57,657 nucleotides of DNA from an uncultured Spirochaetaceae bacterium. Its GTDB lineage: Bacteria > Spirochaetota > Spirochaetia > Treponematales > Treponemataceae. This document shows, piece after piece, positions 15,503 to 24,238 of this stretch. The position numbers were made by a program, and so were the translations under genes. Position 1 is the first letter of the stretch, and every line of letters starts with the position of its first letter. A model generated the notes under the pieces. That model had not been told where the DNA came from. It was given only the letters and a program-made list of their open reading frames with translations, and ran no database searches. The stretch spans positions 1-57,657 of the forward strand of contig CADANN010000009.1 in NCBI GenBank assembly GCA_902789325.1, given 5' to 3'.

Positions 15503-16274
15503 TGAATTGAATGAAACAACAGAGGCTCCTGAGATTCAAACTCCTCAAAATCATATTCTCCGCGTTTCCAGCCTCTATAAACAGTTTGGGCATAAAAAAG
15601 TTGTTCGTGGTGTTGAATTTTCCATGCAGATGGGCGAAGTTTTGGGCTTGCTGGGACCAAATGGTGCGGGAAAAACAACAACCTTCTATATGGTAGTAGG
15701 TTTTTATAAACCGACTGCTGGAGATGTTTTCCTGGATGAAAAATGCATTACGGGGCTTCCAATGTATAAACGTGCCCGCCTTGGAATTGCTTATTTGCCA
15801 CAGGAACCTTCAGTTTTCCGTAAGTTCACAGTAGAAGAAAATATCTGGTCTATTCTGGAAACTCGAAAAGATCTTACAAAAGCAGAAAAGAAAGAACGTC
15901 TTGAATCTTTGATAGAAGAGTTTTCTATTGGCCGCATCCGTAAGCAGAAGGCTTTTACTCTGTCTGGTGGTGAACGTCGCCGTACAGAAATTGCACGTTC
16001 TTTGGCTATGGAACCAAAATTTTTGCTTCTGGACGAACCTTTTGCCGGAATTGACCCGATTGCCGTTGCCGACATCAAAGGAATGATTCGTCTTCTTGCA
16101 AAACGTGGCATTGGAATCCTGATTACAGACCACAATGTACGCGATACCCTCGAAATTACCGACCGCGCAATCATCATAAACCAGGGAACAATCATGACCC
16201 AGGGTACTAAACAGGAAATCCTTGATAGTGAAGTAGCCCGCGAGATTTATTTGGGAAAGGATTTCTCTATGTAG
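15492..16274 (+). CDS. lptB: LptB ATPase of the lipid export ABC system
   Basis: The start at 15492 follows AGAGGAGGGG; the in-frame ATG at 15468 lies before this site. The 260-residue ATPase has Walker A GPNGAGKTT, the LptB-type PQEPSVFRKFTVEENI segment, signature LSGGERRRTEIAR, Walker B LLLDEPFAGIDP and the switch His in ITDHNVRDTLEITDRA. The ending AREIYLGKDFSM matches the C-terminus typical of LptB. It overlaps the lptA stop. The permeases LptF/LptG are not in the window. Treponemes are reported to lack classical lipopolysaccharide, so the exported lipid is an open question. Confidence 0.92.
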   Translation: MENDELNETTEAPEIQTPQNHILRVSSLYKQFGHKKVVRGVEFSMQMGEVLGLLGPNGAGKTTTFYMVVGFYKPTAGDVFLDEKCITGLPMYKRARLGIAYLPQEPSVFRKFTVEENIWSILETRKDLTKAEKKERLESLIEEFSIGRIRKQKAFTLSGGERRRTEIARSLAMEPKFLLLDEPFAGIDPIAVADIKGMIRLLAKRGIGILITDHNVRDTLEITDRAIIINQGTIMTQGTKQEILDSEVAREIYLGKDFSM

Positions 16275-16283
16275 GCTACCAAT

Positions 16284-16341
16284 GTCATGCTGAACTTGTT
16301 TCAGCATCTTGTAATAGACCCTGAAACAAGTTCAGGGTGAC
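16284..16341. repeat. Paired CTTG-loop hairpins in inverted orientation, copy 3
   Basis: Left unit: GTCATGCTGAA-CTTGT-TTCAGCATCT. Right unit is the same design on the other strand: GTCACCCTGAA-CTTGT-TTCAGGGTCT. The pair lies between lptB and rny. Confidence 0.75.
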
Positions 16342-16354
16342 GGTCAAAATCAAT

Positions 16355-16383
16355 TTGACATCAGTCTCTTCTTATAGTATTAT
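16355..16383 (+). promoter_or_regulatory. Promoter of rny
   Basis: A perfect TTGACA at 16355-16360, a 17-base spacer and TATTAT at 16378-16383, about 40 bases upstream of the rny ATG with an AGGAGTGA ribosome binding site. Confidence 0.75.
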
Positions 16384-16424
16384 TATATTTGAACTATTCT
16401 AAAAATTTTCAATAGGAGTGAAGT

Positions 16425-17954
16425 ATGAACATCGTGTTGTACATAACTCTCCCTGTTGCTGGAATTGTTCTTGGATGGATTATTCGCTGGATTTATGCCA
16501 GATTTCAATTAACAGCTTCTGAGCAGAAAGCAGAACGCGTAAAACAAGACGCTATTCGTGAAGCCGAAGCACAGAAAAAAGAAATTTTGTTAAATGCAAA
16601 AGATGAGCTCATTCGTGAACGAAATCAGCAGGAGCGGGAGAACCGTGAACGCAGAGCCGAAGTGCAGCGCTTTGAGGCAAGGGTAAATAAAAAAGAAGAA
16701 CTCCTTGATCAGCGTGCTCAGGAATTTGAAAAAAATGAAAAAGAACTTGCAGATAAAAAAGCTGCAATGGTAAAAAAAGAGGAAGAACTTTCAAAACAGG
16801 AAGAGCTTTATCGTCAGGAACTTGAAAAAATCTCTGGTCTTTCTCAGCAGGAAGCAAAAGATTTGATTATCAAGAACCTCGAAAATGAGGCACGACATGA
16901 TGCCCAGGCTCTTATCAACAAAATCGAGCAGGAGGCTCAGCTCACTGCCGAAAAGAAAGCCAAAGACATTCTTGTTACCACAATTCAGAGAATTGCCCCT
17001 GAAACAACAAGCGACATTACAGTTGCAACAGTTTCTCTCCCAAGTGATGAAATGAAAGGACGTATTATTGGTCGTGAAGGACGCAATATCCGTACTCTGG
17101 AAACTCTCACAGGTGTAGATATCATTATTGATGATACTCCGGAAGCTGTAGTTATTTCTTGTTTTGACCCTGTTCGCAAGGAAATTGCAAAGGAATCTCT
17201 TGAACGCCTTATTTCTGATGGACGTATTCATCCGGCAAGAATCGAGGAAATTGTTCAGAAGGTTACTCACGAAATTCAGAACAAGATTTATGAAGAAGGT
17301 GAACGCGCACTCTTTGATCTCGGAATTCACAATATGAATACTGATGGAATCCGTGCTCTTGGTCGCCTTTACTTCCGTACAAGTTACGGACAGAACGTTC
17401 TTTATCATTCAAAAGAAGTTGCAATGGCTGCAAGCATGATTGCTGCAGAAATTGGTGCAGACCGCGAAGTTGCAAAACGCGCTGCAATTCTTCATGATAT
17501 TGGTAAGGGAGCTGAAACAGACAGCGATCAGAACCACGCAGAAGTTGGTGCTGAAATGGCACGTAAGATGGGTGAAAGTCCGGTTATTGTTAATGCAATT
17601 GCTGCTCACCATAACGACGTTCCTACAGAATCACTTGAAGCAGTTGTTGTTCAGATTGCAGATGCTATTTCTGCTGCACGTCCAGGTGCCCGCCGTGAAA
17701 CAATCGACAACTACGTAAAACGTCTTGAAAATCTTGAAGCAATTGCAGAAGGATTTAATGGTGTTGAAAAAGCTTATGCTATTCAGGCAGGACGTGAACT
17801 TCGTATCCTTGTTAATAACGAGAAGATTGCTGATGGTGAGGTAAAAGAACTTGCACGTAATATTGCAAAACAGATTGAAACTGATTTGCGATATCCTGGA
17901 AGAATCAGACTTACAATGATCCGCGAGACACGAATCGTGGAGTATGCCCGCTAG
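16425..17954 (+). CDS. rny: Ribonuclease Y
   Basis: A 509-residue membrane-anchored endoribonuclease that starts mRNA decay. Order of parts: N-terminal transmembrane helix (about residues 4-25), a long Lys/Glu-rich coiled coil to about 170, a KH RNA-binding domain (KGRIIGREGRNIRTLE near 205) and an HD metal-dependent phosphohydrolase domain (HDIGKG near 356, then ILHD and AHHND motifs). Length and domain order fit the family. It has its own strong promoter and is closed by a UUCG-loop terminator. Confidence 0.96.
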   Translation: MNIVLYITLPVAGIVLGWIIRWIYARFQLTASEQKAERVKQDAIREAEAQKKEILLNAKDELIRERNQQERENRERRAEVQRFEARVNKKEELLDQRAQEFEKNEKELADKKAAMVKKEEELSKQEELYRQELEKISGLSQQEAKDLIIKNLENEARHDAQALINKIEQEAQLTAEKKAKDILVTTIQRIAPETTSDITVATVSLPSDEMKGRIIGREGRNIRTLETLTGVDIIIDDTPEAVVISCFDPVRKEIAKESLERLISDGRIHPARIEEIVQKVTHEIQNKIYEEGERALFDLGIHNMNTDGIRALGRLYFRTSYGQNVLYHSKEVAMAASMIAAEIGADREVAKRAAILHDIGKGAETDSDQNHAEVGAEMARKMGESPVIVNAIAAHHNDVPTESLEAVVVQIADAISAARPGARRETIDNYVKRLENLEAIAEGFNGVEKAYAIQAGRELRILVNNEKIADGEVKELARNIAKQIETDLRYPGRIRLTMIRETRIVEYAR

Positions 17955-17962
17955 ACGAGTAT

Positions 17963-17996
17963 AAAAAAAATGGCCGCTTCGGCGGTCATTTTTTTT
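17963..17996. terminator. Bidirectional terminator between rny and the minus-strand gene at 18000
   Basis: ATGGCCGC and GCGGTCAT pair across a TTCG tetraloop, with runs of eight A before and eight T after. It can serve rny on the plus strand and the convergent barrel gene on the minus strand. Confidence 0.9.
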
Positions 17997-17999
17997 GTC

Positions 18000-18575
18000 C
18001 TAAAAATTCGCTGCTACATATAGCACAATCAGATTATCATACGAACTGTTGCCGCGCGGCATAAGGTTCCAGTATCCACCGATAGAAGGCAGGTATCTTG
18101 AACTTCCTTCATGAGCAAAATTGTATTCAACCTGGAACTTAAAGCCGTTTCCCCATGGAGTAGAATCGTTGTAATCTCCAGCTGAATCAGTTTTTATATT
18201 ATCAAATCTAAGACCAAGTGTATAAGCAAGACCAAAGTTTAAGCCACCAAGTCCAGGGTATATTTTAATTCCCAATGGAAATGAAAGGTGAACTTTGCTT
18301 GATTTTTCTGAAGCATTCCAGGTGAAATCCCACAAGGTATCGTTTCCAACATAAAAACTAACCTGCCTTATAGGATTAAGATTTGCTGAAACTGTAGAAC
18401 CGAGGATAATGCGGTTTCCTTTTTCAATTTCGCTACCTGTAGAAATTACAGAATTAGCCCCATAGATAGGAACTCCAGAAGAAAGTCCTGCTGAAAAGCT
18501 AAAAAGTCTTTCGCTGGCACTTAATAAAGTGCAGGCAAAAAAAGCAGTTGTAATTAAAGTAATTATTTTCTTCAT
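18000..18575 (-). CDS. Exported barrel-like outer-membrane protein
   Basis: A 191-residue protein with a signal peptide (MKKIITLITTAFFACTLLSA) and a mature part of alternating short strands and Gly/Asn/Ser turns (for example LGLRFDNIKTDSAGDYNDS and GFKFQVEYNFAHEGS), ending in YVAANF. The C-terminal phenylalanine and strand pattern suggest an eight-stranded outer-membrane barrel, as in OmpA/OmpW-like proteins, but no family is recognised. A GGAG ribosome binding site precedes the ATG. It is the last gene of a run of four minus-strand genes. Confidence 0.6.
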   Translation of the reverse strand: MKKIITLITTAFFACTLLSASERLFSFSAGLSSGVPIYGANSVISTGSEIEKGNRIILGSTVSANLNPIRQVSFYVGNDTLWDFTWNASEKSSKVHLSFPLGIKIYPGLGGLNFGLAYTLGLRFDNIKTDSAGDYNDSTPWGNGFKFQVEYNFAHEGSSRYLPSIGGYWNLMPRGNSSYDNLIVLYVAANF

Positions 18576-18592
18576 AAGTTTTTCTCCATGAA

Positions 18593-19045
18593 CTAGCGGT
18601 AAACAACCTTAAAAGTCTGGAATACGAGTTTGATATCCGGCGTAAAATCAAAGCCTAAGATAGCACCTTCATCTTCAAGATATTCCTGTTTACGTTCTTT
18701 CCACTGACCAAGGTCTTCATCTTCGCCTTCCAGACGTGCCATTTCCCAGGTTACTTCGTTGAAAGGAACAACTTCTACGCTCTGGGTTTCAATTACACAT
18801 CGTGGTGTATTAGAACGGTCAATCACTACATATAATTCTCCAGAAACTGGCAGTGGTTCCTGATCTATTGAATAAGTTGCCCAGCTTGTAAAAAAAGCAG
18901 TCTTTTGACCACCAAGTACAAGTGTTATAAGCTCATCACCAACAAAACCTTTGGCTTCAAAACTGAGATCACCAGCACAGCGGTCATCTTCACTACGGCC
19001 TGTGTCGGATATAAATTTATTCCAGTATTCATCAATATTTGTCAT
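18593..19045 (-). CDS. ASCH-domain protein
   Basis: A 150-residue cytoplasmic protein. KGFVGDELITLVLGGQKTAFFTSW, followed by LPVSGELYVVIDRSNTPRCVIETQSVEVVPFNEVTWEMARLEGEDEDLGQWK, is the usual ASCH pattern: a beta-barrel with the glycine-x-Lys-Thr turn and the conserved acidic stretch before a WK. ASCH domains resemble PUA domains and are thought to bind RNA or modified nucleosides; some cleave N4-acetylcytidine. The precise role here is unknown. AAGGA lies 13 bases upstream of the ATG, a long spacing. Confidence 0.78.
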   Translation of the reverse strand: MTNIDEYWNKFISDTGRSEDDRCAGDLSFEAKGFVGDELITLVLGGQKTAFFTSWATYSIDQEPLPVSGELYVVIDRSNTPRCVIETQSVEVVPFNEVTWEMARLEGEDEDLGQWKERKQEYLEDEGAILGFDFTPDIKLVFQTFKVVYR

Positions 19046-19072
19046 GATAATTATTTGTCCTTTATAAAAAGA

Positions 19073-19360
19073 TTATCGTTCTGCAAGCATTGTGATAAAT
19101 GCAATAATAAAACATACTGAAGGAAGAGCCGCACAGATTAGGGTTGAAACAGGAATTCCCCAGAGTCCGTATTTTGTTGCTGTAAGAACCCCAAGTTCAA
19201 TCAAAAGCTCGTACACTAAACTGGCATAAGAAAAAAGAAAACCCGAAACCATAAAAGCCCAGCCGGCGCTTCTTTTTTTTGACATCAGCAAGATTGCCAG
19301 AAAAGCAACGATTCCACCTGCGACTAACTTTATAATGAATAATAATATTTTTGGTTCCAT
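19073..19360 (-). CDS. Small membrane protein, unknown function
   Basis: A 95-residue protein with three hydrophobic segments (about residues 5-25, 34-56 and 66-92), joined by a basic loop SKKRSAG. Nothing links it to a known family. It lies between the ASCH gene and a 269-residue unknown gene on the same strand with short gaps, so it is probably co-transcribed. No ribosome binding site is obvious. Confidence 0.6.
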   Translation of the reverse strand: MEPKILLFIIKLVAGGIVAFLAILLMSKKRSAGWAFMVSGFLFSYASLVYELLIELGVLTATKYGLWGIPVSTLICAALPSVCFIIAFITMLAER

Positions 19361-19377
19361 AATCTAATTTTCGTCTA

Positions 19378-20187
19378 TTACCAGGTAAAAGGTGAGTTTT
19401 TTAATTTTGTGAAAACTCCGCGGTCGGCTCCAAATGGAACTATTGAAGGGATATTAAAATCTGGGCTTATAAAAATGCCACATTCAAGACAATGAATTGC
19501 AAAAGCATCATAGGAATCTTTTGGAACTTTTGGGAAAAGATATGGTCCTTCGCGTTTCCAGTATTTTGTGAGAACTGTATCGTAAATAAACCAGTCTTTT
19601 TCTTCACGTTCCTGAAGAGCTTTGATTAAGTTATAAATGCTCTTGGTAATTCCAACTTCAAGTGCGAATGGCAGTTTAATGTTATTGCGTATAAATAAAA
19701 GTTTATCCGGATTTTCCTGAATACGCTTTGTATCAACTGCAAGAATAAAAATTGATTCTGCCCATGGGAGTGGGGGAGTAACAATTAATGCTGCAGTTTT
19801 AGAAATATTGATTTTTTGGTTTATAGAATTCCATGGTCTGTAAACACTTGTTTCATTTGGAAAAAGGGTAAGCCCTGCATCAAAAGCATCTTTGTGAGAA
19901 GAAAAGCAGAAAATTGTTCTGTCACTTGCCAGAAGTTCACTAACTGCTTTCTGGAGACGTGGTTCTGGACAATCTTCACAGATAAAACTTCCTGTCTGTC
20001 CACGTGAAAGAACATTCTTAAACATTGTGAAGGCACTTCCGCCTTCCCAACCAAGAATTGCACGTCCTGCTTCCTGATAAAGGTCTGTTACGCGTACACC
20101 TTTTTTAGTGTAAAAGAATGGTCCACGCGCACGTGTAACTGCGCCATAGCGTTTGTATAATTCAGTAAATAATTCTGATTTATTCAT
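19378..20187 (-). CDS. Conserved-looking protein of unknown function (possible degenerate PLP-fold)
   Basis: A 269-residue soluble protein without a signal peptide. The opening FYTKKGVRVTDLYQEAGRAILGWEGGSAF and the ending YDAFAIHCLECGIFISPDFNIPSIVPFGAD faintly recall the small-domain strands of fold-type I PLP enzymes, but no Schiff-base lysine motif is visible and the length is too short for a complete aminotransferase. I do not assign a function. A TATAAT box ends exactly seven bases before the ATG, predicting a leaderless mRNA, and this promoter sits against the terminator of the sugar transporter operon. Confidence 0.6.
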   Translation of the reverse strand: MNKSELFTELYKRYGAVTRARGPFFYTKKGVRVTDLYQEAGRAILGWEGGSAFTMFKNVLSRGQTGSFICEDCPEPRLQKAVSELLASDRTIFCFSSHKDAFDAGLTLFPNETSVYRPWNSINQKINISKTAALIVTPPLPWAESIFILAVDTKRIQENPDKLLFIRNNIKLPFALEVGITKSIYNLIKALQEREEKDWFIYDTVLTKYWKREGPYLFPKVPKDSYDAFAIHCLECGIFISPDFNIPSIVPFGADRGVFTKLKNSPFTW

Positions 20188-20193
20188 ATCTAT

Positions 20194-20222
20194 ATTATAA
20201 CAAAAAACTGCCGCAATGTCTT
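20194..20222 (-). promoter_or_regulatory. Promoter of the 19378-20187 gene, nested in the gguB terminator
   Basis: On the minus strand, TATAAT (complement of 20194-20199) is preceded after 17 bases by AAGACA (complement of 20217-20222), which lies in the terminator hairpin loop and arm. The ATG at 20187 follows the -10 box after six bases, so transcription should begin at or next to the start codon. Confidence 0.55.
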
Positions 20223-20234
20223 ACATTGCGGCAG
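20202..20234 (-). terminator. Terminator of the chvE-gguA-gguB operon
   Basis: A perfect 12-bp stem CTGCCGCAATGT/ACATTGCGGCAG with a three-base loop, followed on the minus strand by six T. It lies 50 bases after the gguB stop. Confidence 0.88.
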
Positions 20235-20283
20235 TAAAGTTCCAACAACAAGGAAAGGATTATGAAACTTTGATTAAGGCAAT

Positions 20284-21525
20284 TTACTTACTAGTTTTCT
20301 TTCTCTTTGAAACAACGTCAAAGATTACAGCTGCCAGGAGGACCAAACCTTTAACTGCACGCTGCCAGTTCATATCTACACCGAGGATTGACATACCATT
20401 GTTCAATACACCCATGAAGATAGCACCGACTACGGCACCGCTTACAGTACCAGTTCCACCGTATGCAGAAGCACCACCGATGAAGCAGGAAGCGATAGCA
20501 TCCATTTCATAGTTCTGACCAGCTGTTGGCTGAGCAGAGTTCAAACGAGCAATTGTTACAAGTGCAGCAACTGCAGAAATGAATCCCATGTTTGTGTAAG
20601 CAAAGAACATTACGTTATCTGTATTTACACCAGAAAGTTTTGCAGCCTTAGCGTTACCACCAATTGCGTAGAGGTAGCGGCCAGGAACTGTATTCTGTGT
20701 AAAGTATGAGTATGCAGCAACGATAACTGCAAGAAGAATCAATACAACTGGAAGACCACGGTCACGAGCAAGGAACTGACCAAGAATCAAGATTACTACA
20801 GAAAGAACACAGAGCTTTGTAATGAAAGATGTCTTTGAAGATACTGTATAGTTATTCTTAATCTTTTTGCGGCGGCTGATGATTTCAAGAATTACGAATG
20901 CAAGTACACAAATCAAAGAAATGATAAGTGTTACCATGAATGTGTATTTATCAACAAACTCATCAAAAATATCGAGTTCACCGAACTTTTCGATTGTAGC
21001 TTCGCTTGGATTTGGAATGAAGCTTTCGAAGAGCTTAAGATACTTCTGTGGGAATGGAGCGATAGGTTTACCATCGAGAACGATTGTTGCAACACCGCGC
21101 CACAAGAGCATACCAGCGAGGGTAGTGATGAATGGCGGAATGTGAATGTATGCAATAAAGAAACCATGGAAAGCACCAATCAATGTACCAATAAGAAGAC
21201 AAAGACAGATAGCCAGCCATACAGGCATTCCAAGATTTACAATGAACACACCTGCAAGAGCACCAACGAGGGCTACTACAGAACCAACAGACAAATCGAT
21301 GTTACCACCGGTAAGAATACACAAGAGCATACCAGTTGCAAGAATTGCAACGTAAGCATTCTGACGGATAATATTTGTGATGTTTGCAGGTGCAAACAAT
21401 GATCCATGATCACCAATTCGAATCAAAATTTCGAACAGCAGCATTACACCTACAAGGATAAAAATCATTGTATTACCCTTGAGAACTGATTTAAGGCTGT
21501 CGCCAATCTTATTTTTCTTTTCCAT
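20284..21525 (-). CDS. gguB: Monosaccharide ABC transporter permease, GguB/XylH type
   Basis: A 413-residue inner-membrane protein with about ten helices. ILTGGNIDLSVGSVVALVGALAG near residue 70 is the hallmark of the RbsC/XylH/GguB permease family, and the C-terminal GGTGTVSGAVVGAIFMGVLNNGMSILG repeats the permease pattern. The size and the charged central loop (RRKKIKNN near 200) fit the longer XylH/GguB branch better than MglC or RbsC. It follows gguA after two bases and has an AGGAG ribosome binding site. It imports a monosaccharide delivered by ChvE; xylose, arabinose, glucose or galactose are possible. Confidence 0.88.
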   Translation of the reverse strand: MEKKNKIGDSLKSVLKGNTMIFILVGVMLLFEILIRIGDHGSLFAPANITNIIRQNAYVAILATGMLLCILTGGNIDLSVGSVVALVGALAGVFIVNLGMPVWLAICLCLLIGTLIGAFHGFFIAYIHIPPFITTLAGMLLWRGVATIVLDGKPIAPFPQKYLKLFESFIPNPSEATIEKFGELDIFDEFVDKYTFMVTLIISLICVLAFVILEIISRRKKIKNNYTVSSKTSFITKLCVLSVVILILGQFLARDRGLPVVLILLAVIVAAYSYFTQNTVPGRYLYAIGGNAKAAKLSGVNTDNVMFFAYTNMGFISAVAALVTIARLNSAQPTAGQNYEMDAIASCFIGGASAYGGTGTVSGAVVGAIFMGVLNNGMSILGVDMNWQRAVKGLVLLAAVIFDVVSKRKKTSK

Positions 21526-21527
21526 TT

Positions 21528-23075
21528 TTATTCTCCTAAATTAGCAGTTTTTCCGCTATTGATAATCTCAGTCATGATTTTTTCCTGAGTTGCTTCTTTA
21601 CCATCCATTTCTGCAATCATCTTACCTTCGTTCATTACATAGATGCGGTCGCACATACCAAGAATCTCAGGCATTTCCGAAGAAATCATAATTACAGATT
21701 TTCCTTCTGCTACCATCTTATTGATGATACAGTAGATTTCGTATTTAGCACCAACGTCAATACCGCGGGTAGGCTCATCAAGAATCAGAATATCTGGTTC
21801 AGCAAAAAGCCATTTTCCAAGAAGTACCTTCTGCATGTTACCACCAGAGAGGTTTCCTACGTCTTCCATTACAGATGCGCACTTAGTGTGCATATCTTTT
21901 GCCATCTGTTCAGAATACATACGCTCTTTATCGAAGTCCAAAACCCAATGCTTAGAAATCTTTTCAGGTTTAGCTGCAGTAGTGTTCTTACAGATTGATT
22001 CAGAAAGAATCAAACCATTGCCTTTTCGGTCTTCTGTTACATAAGCAAGACCAGCTCTGATTGCAGATTTTACGTTAGGGAAAGAAACTTCTTTACCATT
22101 CATGAAAATCTGACCGTGAATATTTGTTCCGTAAGAGTGTCCGAAAATACTCATTGCAAGTTCAGTACGTCCGGCACCCATAAGTCCTGAAATACCAAGA
22201 ACTTCACCTTTGCGAAGGTTAAAGTTGATGTTATCGCAAACTTTAATTCCGTCAAATACTGGATGGTCTACACACCAGTTCTTTACTTCGAAACAAACCT
22301 CACCAACATGAGATTCTCGTTTAGGGAAGCGGTCTGTAAGGCTGCGTCCAACCATTGCCGAAATAATTGTATCTTCTGTAAAATTATCTTTCTGTTTATC
22401 AAGGGAAGTAATTGAAGTACCATCGCGGATAACAGTGATTTTATCTGCAACGTACGAAACTTCATTCAACTTATGTGAAATGATGATTGAAGTCATTCCC
22501 TGTTTTTTGAACTCAAGGAGAAGGTCAAGCAAGTGCTTTGCTTCTGTGTCGTTCAAAGATGCGGTAGGTTCGTCAAGAATAAGAAGTCTTACGTTCTTTC
22601 CAAGTGCTTTTGCAATTTCTACAAGCTGCTGTTTACCTACACCAATATCCTTAATTAAGGTTTTAGATGAGTCTTTAAGTCCTACCATCTTCAAAAGCTC
22701 ATCAGCTTTATCGAAGGTTTCTGACCAGTTGATTTTTGCTTTACTTCCTCTTTCATTTCCGAGGAACATATTCTCACCGATTGTGAGAAGAGGAACGAGT
22801 GCGAGCTCCTGATGAATGATTACAATACCTTTAGCTTCGCTGTCCCTGATTGTCTGAAATTTACAAACTTCGCCGTCGTAAACAATGTCGCCGGTATATG
22901 TTCCATATGGATAAATACCGCTCAGAACATTCATCAAAGTTGATTTTCCGGCTCCATTTTCACCACAGATTGCGTGAATCTCACCTTCTTCTACGGTAAG
23001 GTTTACGTTATCAAGTGCCTTTACTCCGGGAAACAACTTGGTAATATTTTTCATTTCCAATAATGTCTTAGCCAT
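21528..23075 (-). CDS. gguA: Monosaccharide ABC transporter ATPase, GguA/XylG type
   Basis: A 515-residue protein made of two fused ABC ATPase domains, as in MglA, XylG and GguA. The first domain has Walker A GENGAGKSTLMNVLSG near residue 40 and LILDEPTASLND; the second has LSGGNMQKVLLGKWL and LILDEPTRGIDVGAKYEIY near 400-430. It powers uptake through GguB. A GAGGGG ribosome binding site precedes the ATG. A strong stem-loop lies between chvE and this gene, which should lower its expression relative to the binding protein. Confidence 0.92.
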   Translation of the reverse strand: MAKTLLEMKNITKLFPGVKALDNVNLTVEEGEIHAICGENGAGKSTLMNVLSGIYPYGTYTGDIVYDGEVCKFQTIRDSEAKGIVIIHQELALVPLLTIGENMFLGNERGSKAKINWSETFDKADELLKMVGLKDSSKTLIKDIGVGKQQLVEIAKALGKNVRLLILDEPTASLNDTEAKHLLDLLLEFKKQGMTSIIISHKLNEVSYVADKITVIRDGTSITSLDKQKDNFTEDTIISAMVGRSLTDRFPKRESHVGEVCFEVKNWCVDHPVFDGIKVCDNINFNLRKGEVLGISGLMGAGRTELAMSIFGHSYGTNIHGQIFMNGKEVSFPNVKSAIRAGLAYVTEDRKGNGLILSESICKNTTAAKPEKISKHWVLDFDKERMYSEQMAKDMHTKCASVMEDVGNLSGGNMQKVLLGKWLFAEPDILILDEPTRGIDVGAKYEIYCIINKMVAEGKSVIMISSEMPEILGMCDRIYVMNEGKMIAEMDGKEATQEKIMTEIINSGKTANLGE

Positions 23076-23112
23076 TGGAACCCCTCTTTTTACTTATAAA
23101 TGAATTGTTATT

Positions 23113-23152
23113 AAAAAAGAACCTTTAGTTTATAGAACTAAAGGTTCTTTTT
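23113..23152 (-). terminator. Intercistronic stem-loop between chvE and gguA
   Basis: Seventeen bases (AAAAAGAACCTTTAGTT) pair perfectly with their complement across a five-base loop. On the minus strand the right part is followed by T residues, so it can act as a partial terminator and as a block to 3' exonucleases for the chvE message. Confidence 0.85.
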
Positions 23153-23170
23153 CAGCTTATTTTAATCTAA

Positions 23171-24238
23171 CTACTTGAGCTGAGCTTCTGTGTAGTATCC
23201 AGAATCGATCAAGAGAGCCTTGTAGTTATCTTTTGATCCGTAAACTGGTTCACAAAGGTATGAAGGAATGATTCCTGTTCCGTTGTCGTATGTCTTTGTA
23301 TCATTTACAGGAGCTTTCTTGCCCTGGCAGATAGCGTCAACCATTTCAACAACTTTTGAAGCAAGTGTACGTGTATCCTTGAAGATAGACATAGCCTGTG
23401 TTCCCTTCAACATGTTCTTAACTGCTACGATATCACAGTCCTGACCAGTGATGATTGGGAAGTTGTCAGCTGTGTAACCAGCTGAAAGAAGAGCGTTTGT
23501 TACACCGTTAGCTGTAGAGTCGTTAGAGCAGTATACAGCGTCGAGTTTCTTACCCTTTGGACCATATCCGTTAGATGTGATAAGGTTCTCCATTCTCTTC
23601 TGAGCCTCTTCTGTAGACCAGTTGAGAGTAGCAGCCTGTGCTTTAGCTGTCTGTCCTGATGGACATACGATTACACCCTTGTCGAGGTAAGGCTTGAGTG
23701 TATCCATAGCACCACCGAAGAAGAAGTTGATGTTGTTGTCACCTGGGTCACCAGTGAAGAATTCCATATATACAGGATCAGATGCTGAGCGGCTCTTAAG
23801 GTTGAGCTTGTCAACAAGGTAATCACCCTGGATTGTACCAACTTTGTAGTTATCGAATGTAGCATAGTAAGAAACTGCTTTAGAGTTCATGATAAGGCGG
23901 TCATAAGCAATAACCTGGATCTTCTTCTTGCGAGCTGTTTCAAGAACGTTTGAAAGAGCTGTACCGTCGATAGAAGCGATTACGAGAACTTTACATTTTC
24001 CTGTAATCATGTTTTCGATCTGTGATACCTGTGTTGGGATATCATTTGCAGCAAACTGAAGGTCTACTACATAACCAGCTTTTTCGAGCTGAGCTTTCAT
24101 GTTTGAACCGTCCTGGTTCCAGCGCTGAAGGTCTTTTGTAGGCATTGAAACACCAACTTTTGTTCCTTTAGCTGATTTAGCGAATACTGCACCCATCAAT
24201 GTTGCAGTTGCCAAAAGGATAGCAATAATTTTTTTCAT
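23171..24238 (-). CDS. chvE: Multiple-monosaccharide-binding periplasmic protein ChvE
   Basis: From the ATG at 24238 the protein has 355 residues, starting with a signal peptide (MKKIIAILLATATLMGAVFA). It is strongly ChvE-like throughout: VGVSMPTKDLQRWNQDG at the N-terminus of the mature protein, IPTQVSQIENMITG, VIAYDRLIMNSK, SYYATFDNYKVG, a TGDPGDNN loop, TGQDCD and DTKTYDNG. ChvE binds several aldoses and delivers them to GguAB. The frame also opens at a GTG (24250) that overlaps the AGGAG site, so the ATG is the better start. The sugar-sensing kinase cluster lies immediately upstream, which suggests that it controls this operon. Confidence 0.93.
   Translation of the reverse strand: MKKIIAILLATATLMGAVFAKSAKGTKVGVSMPTKDLQRWNQDGSNMKAQLEKAGYVVDLQFAANDIPTQVSQIENMITGKCKVLVIASIDGTALSNVLETARKKKIQVIAYDRLIMNSKAVSYYATFDNYKVGTIQGDYLVDKLNLKSRSASDPVYMEFFTGDPGDNNINFFFGGAMDTLKPYLDKGVIVCPSGQTAKAQAATLNWSTEEAQKRMENLITSNGYGPKGKKLDAVYCSNDSTANGVTNALLSAGYTADNFPIITGQDCDIVAVKNMLKGTQAMSIFKDTRTLASKVVEMVDAICQGKKAPVNDTKTYDNGTGIIPSYLCEPVYGSKDNYKALLIDSGYYTEAQLK

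Noticed and set aside
16791..17408. 205-codon minus-strand open frame opposite rny
   Set aside because: It mirrors the RNase Y coding sequence, which has strong family motifs; the antisense product is Phe/Asn/Ser-rich and shows no domain.
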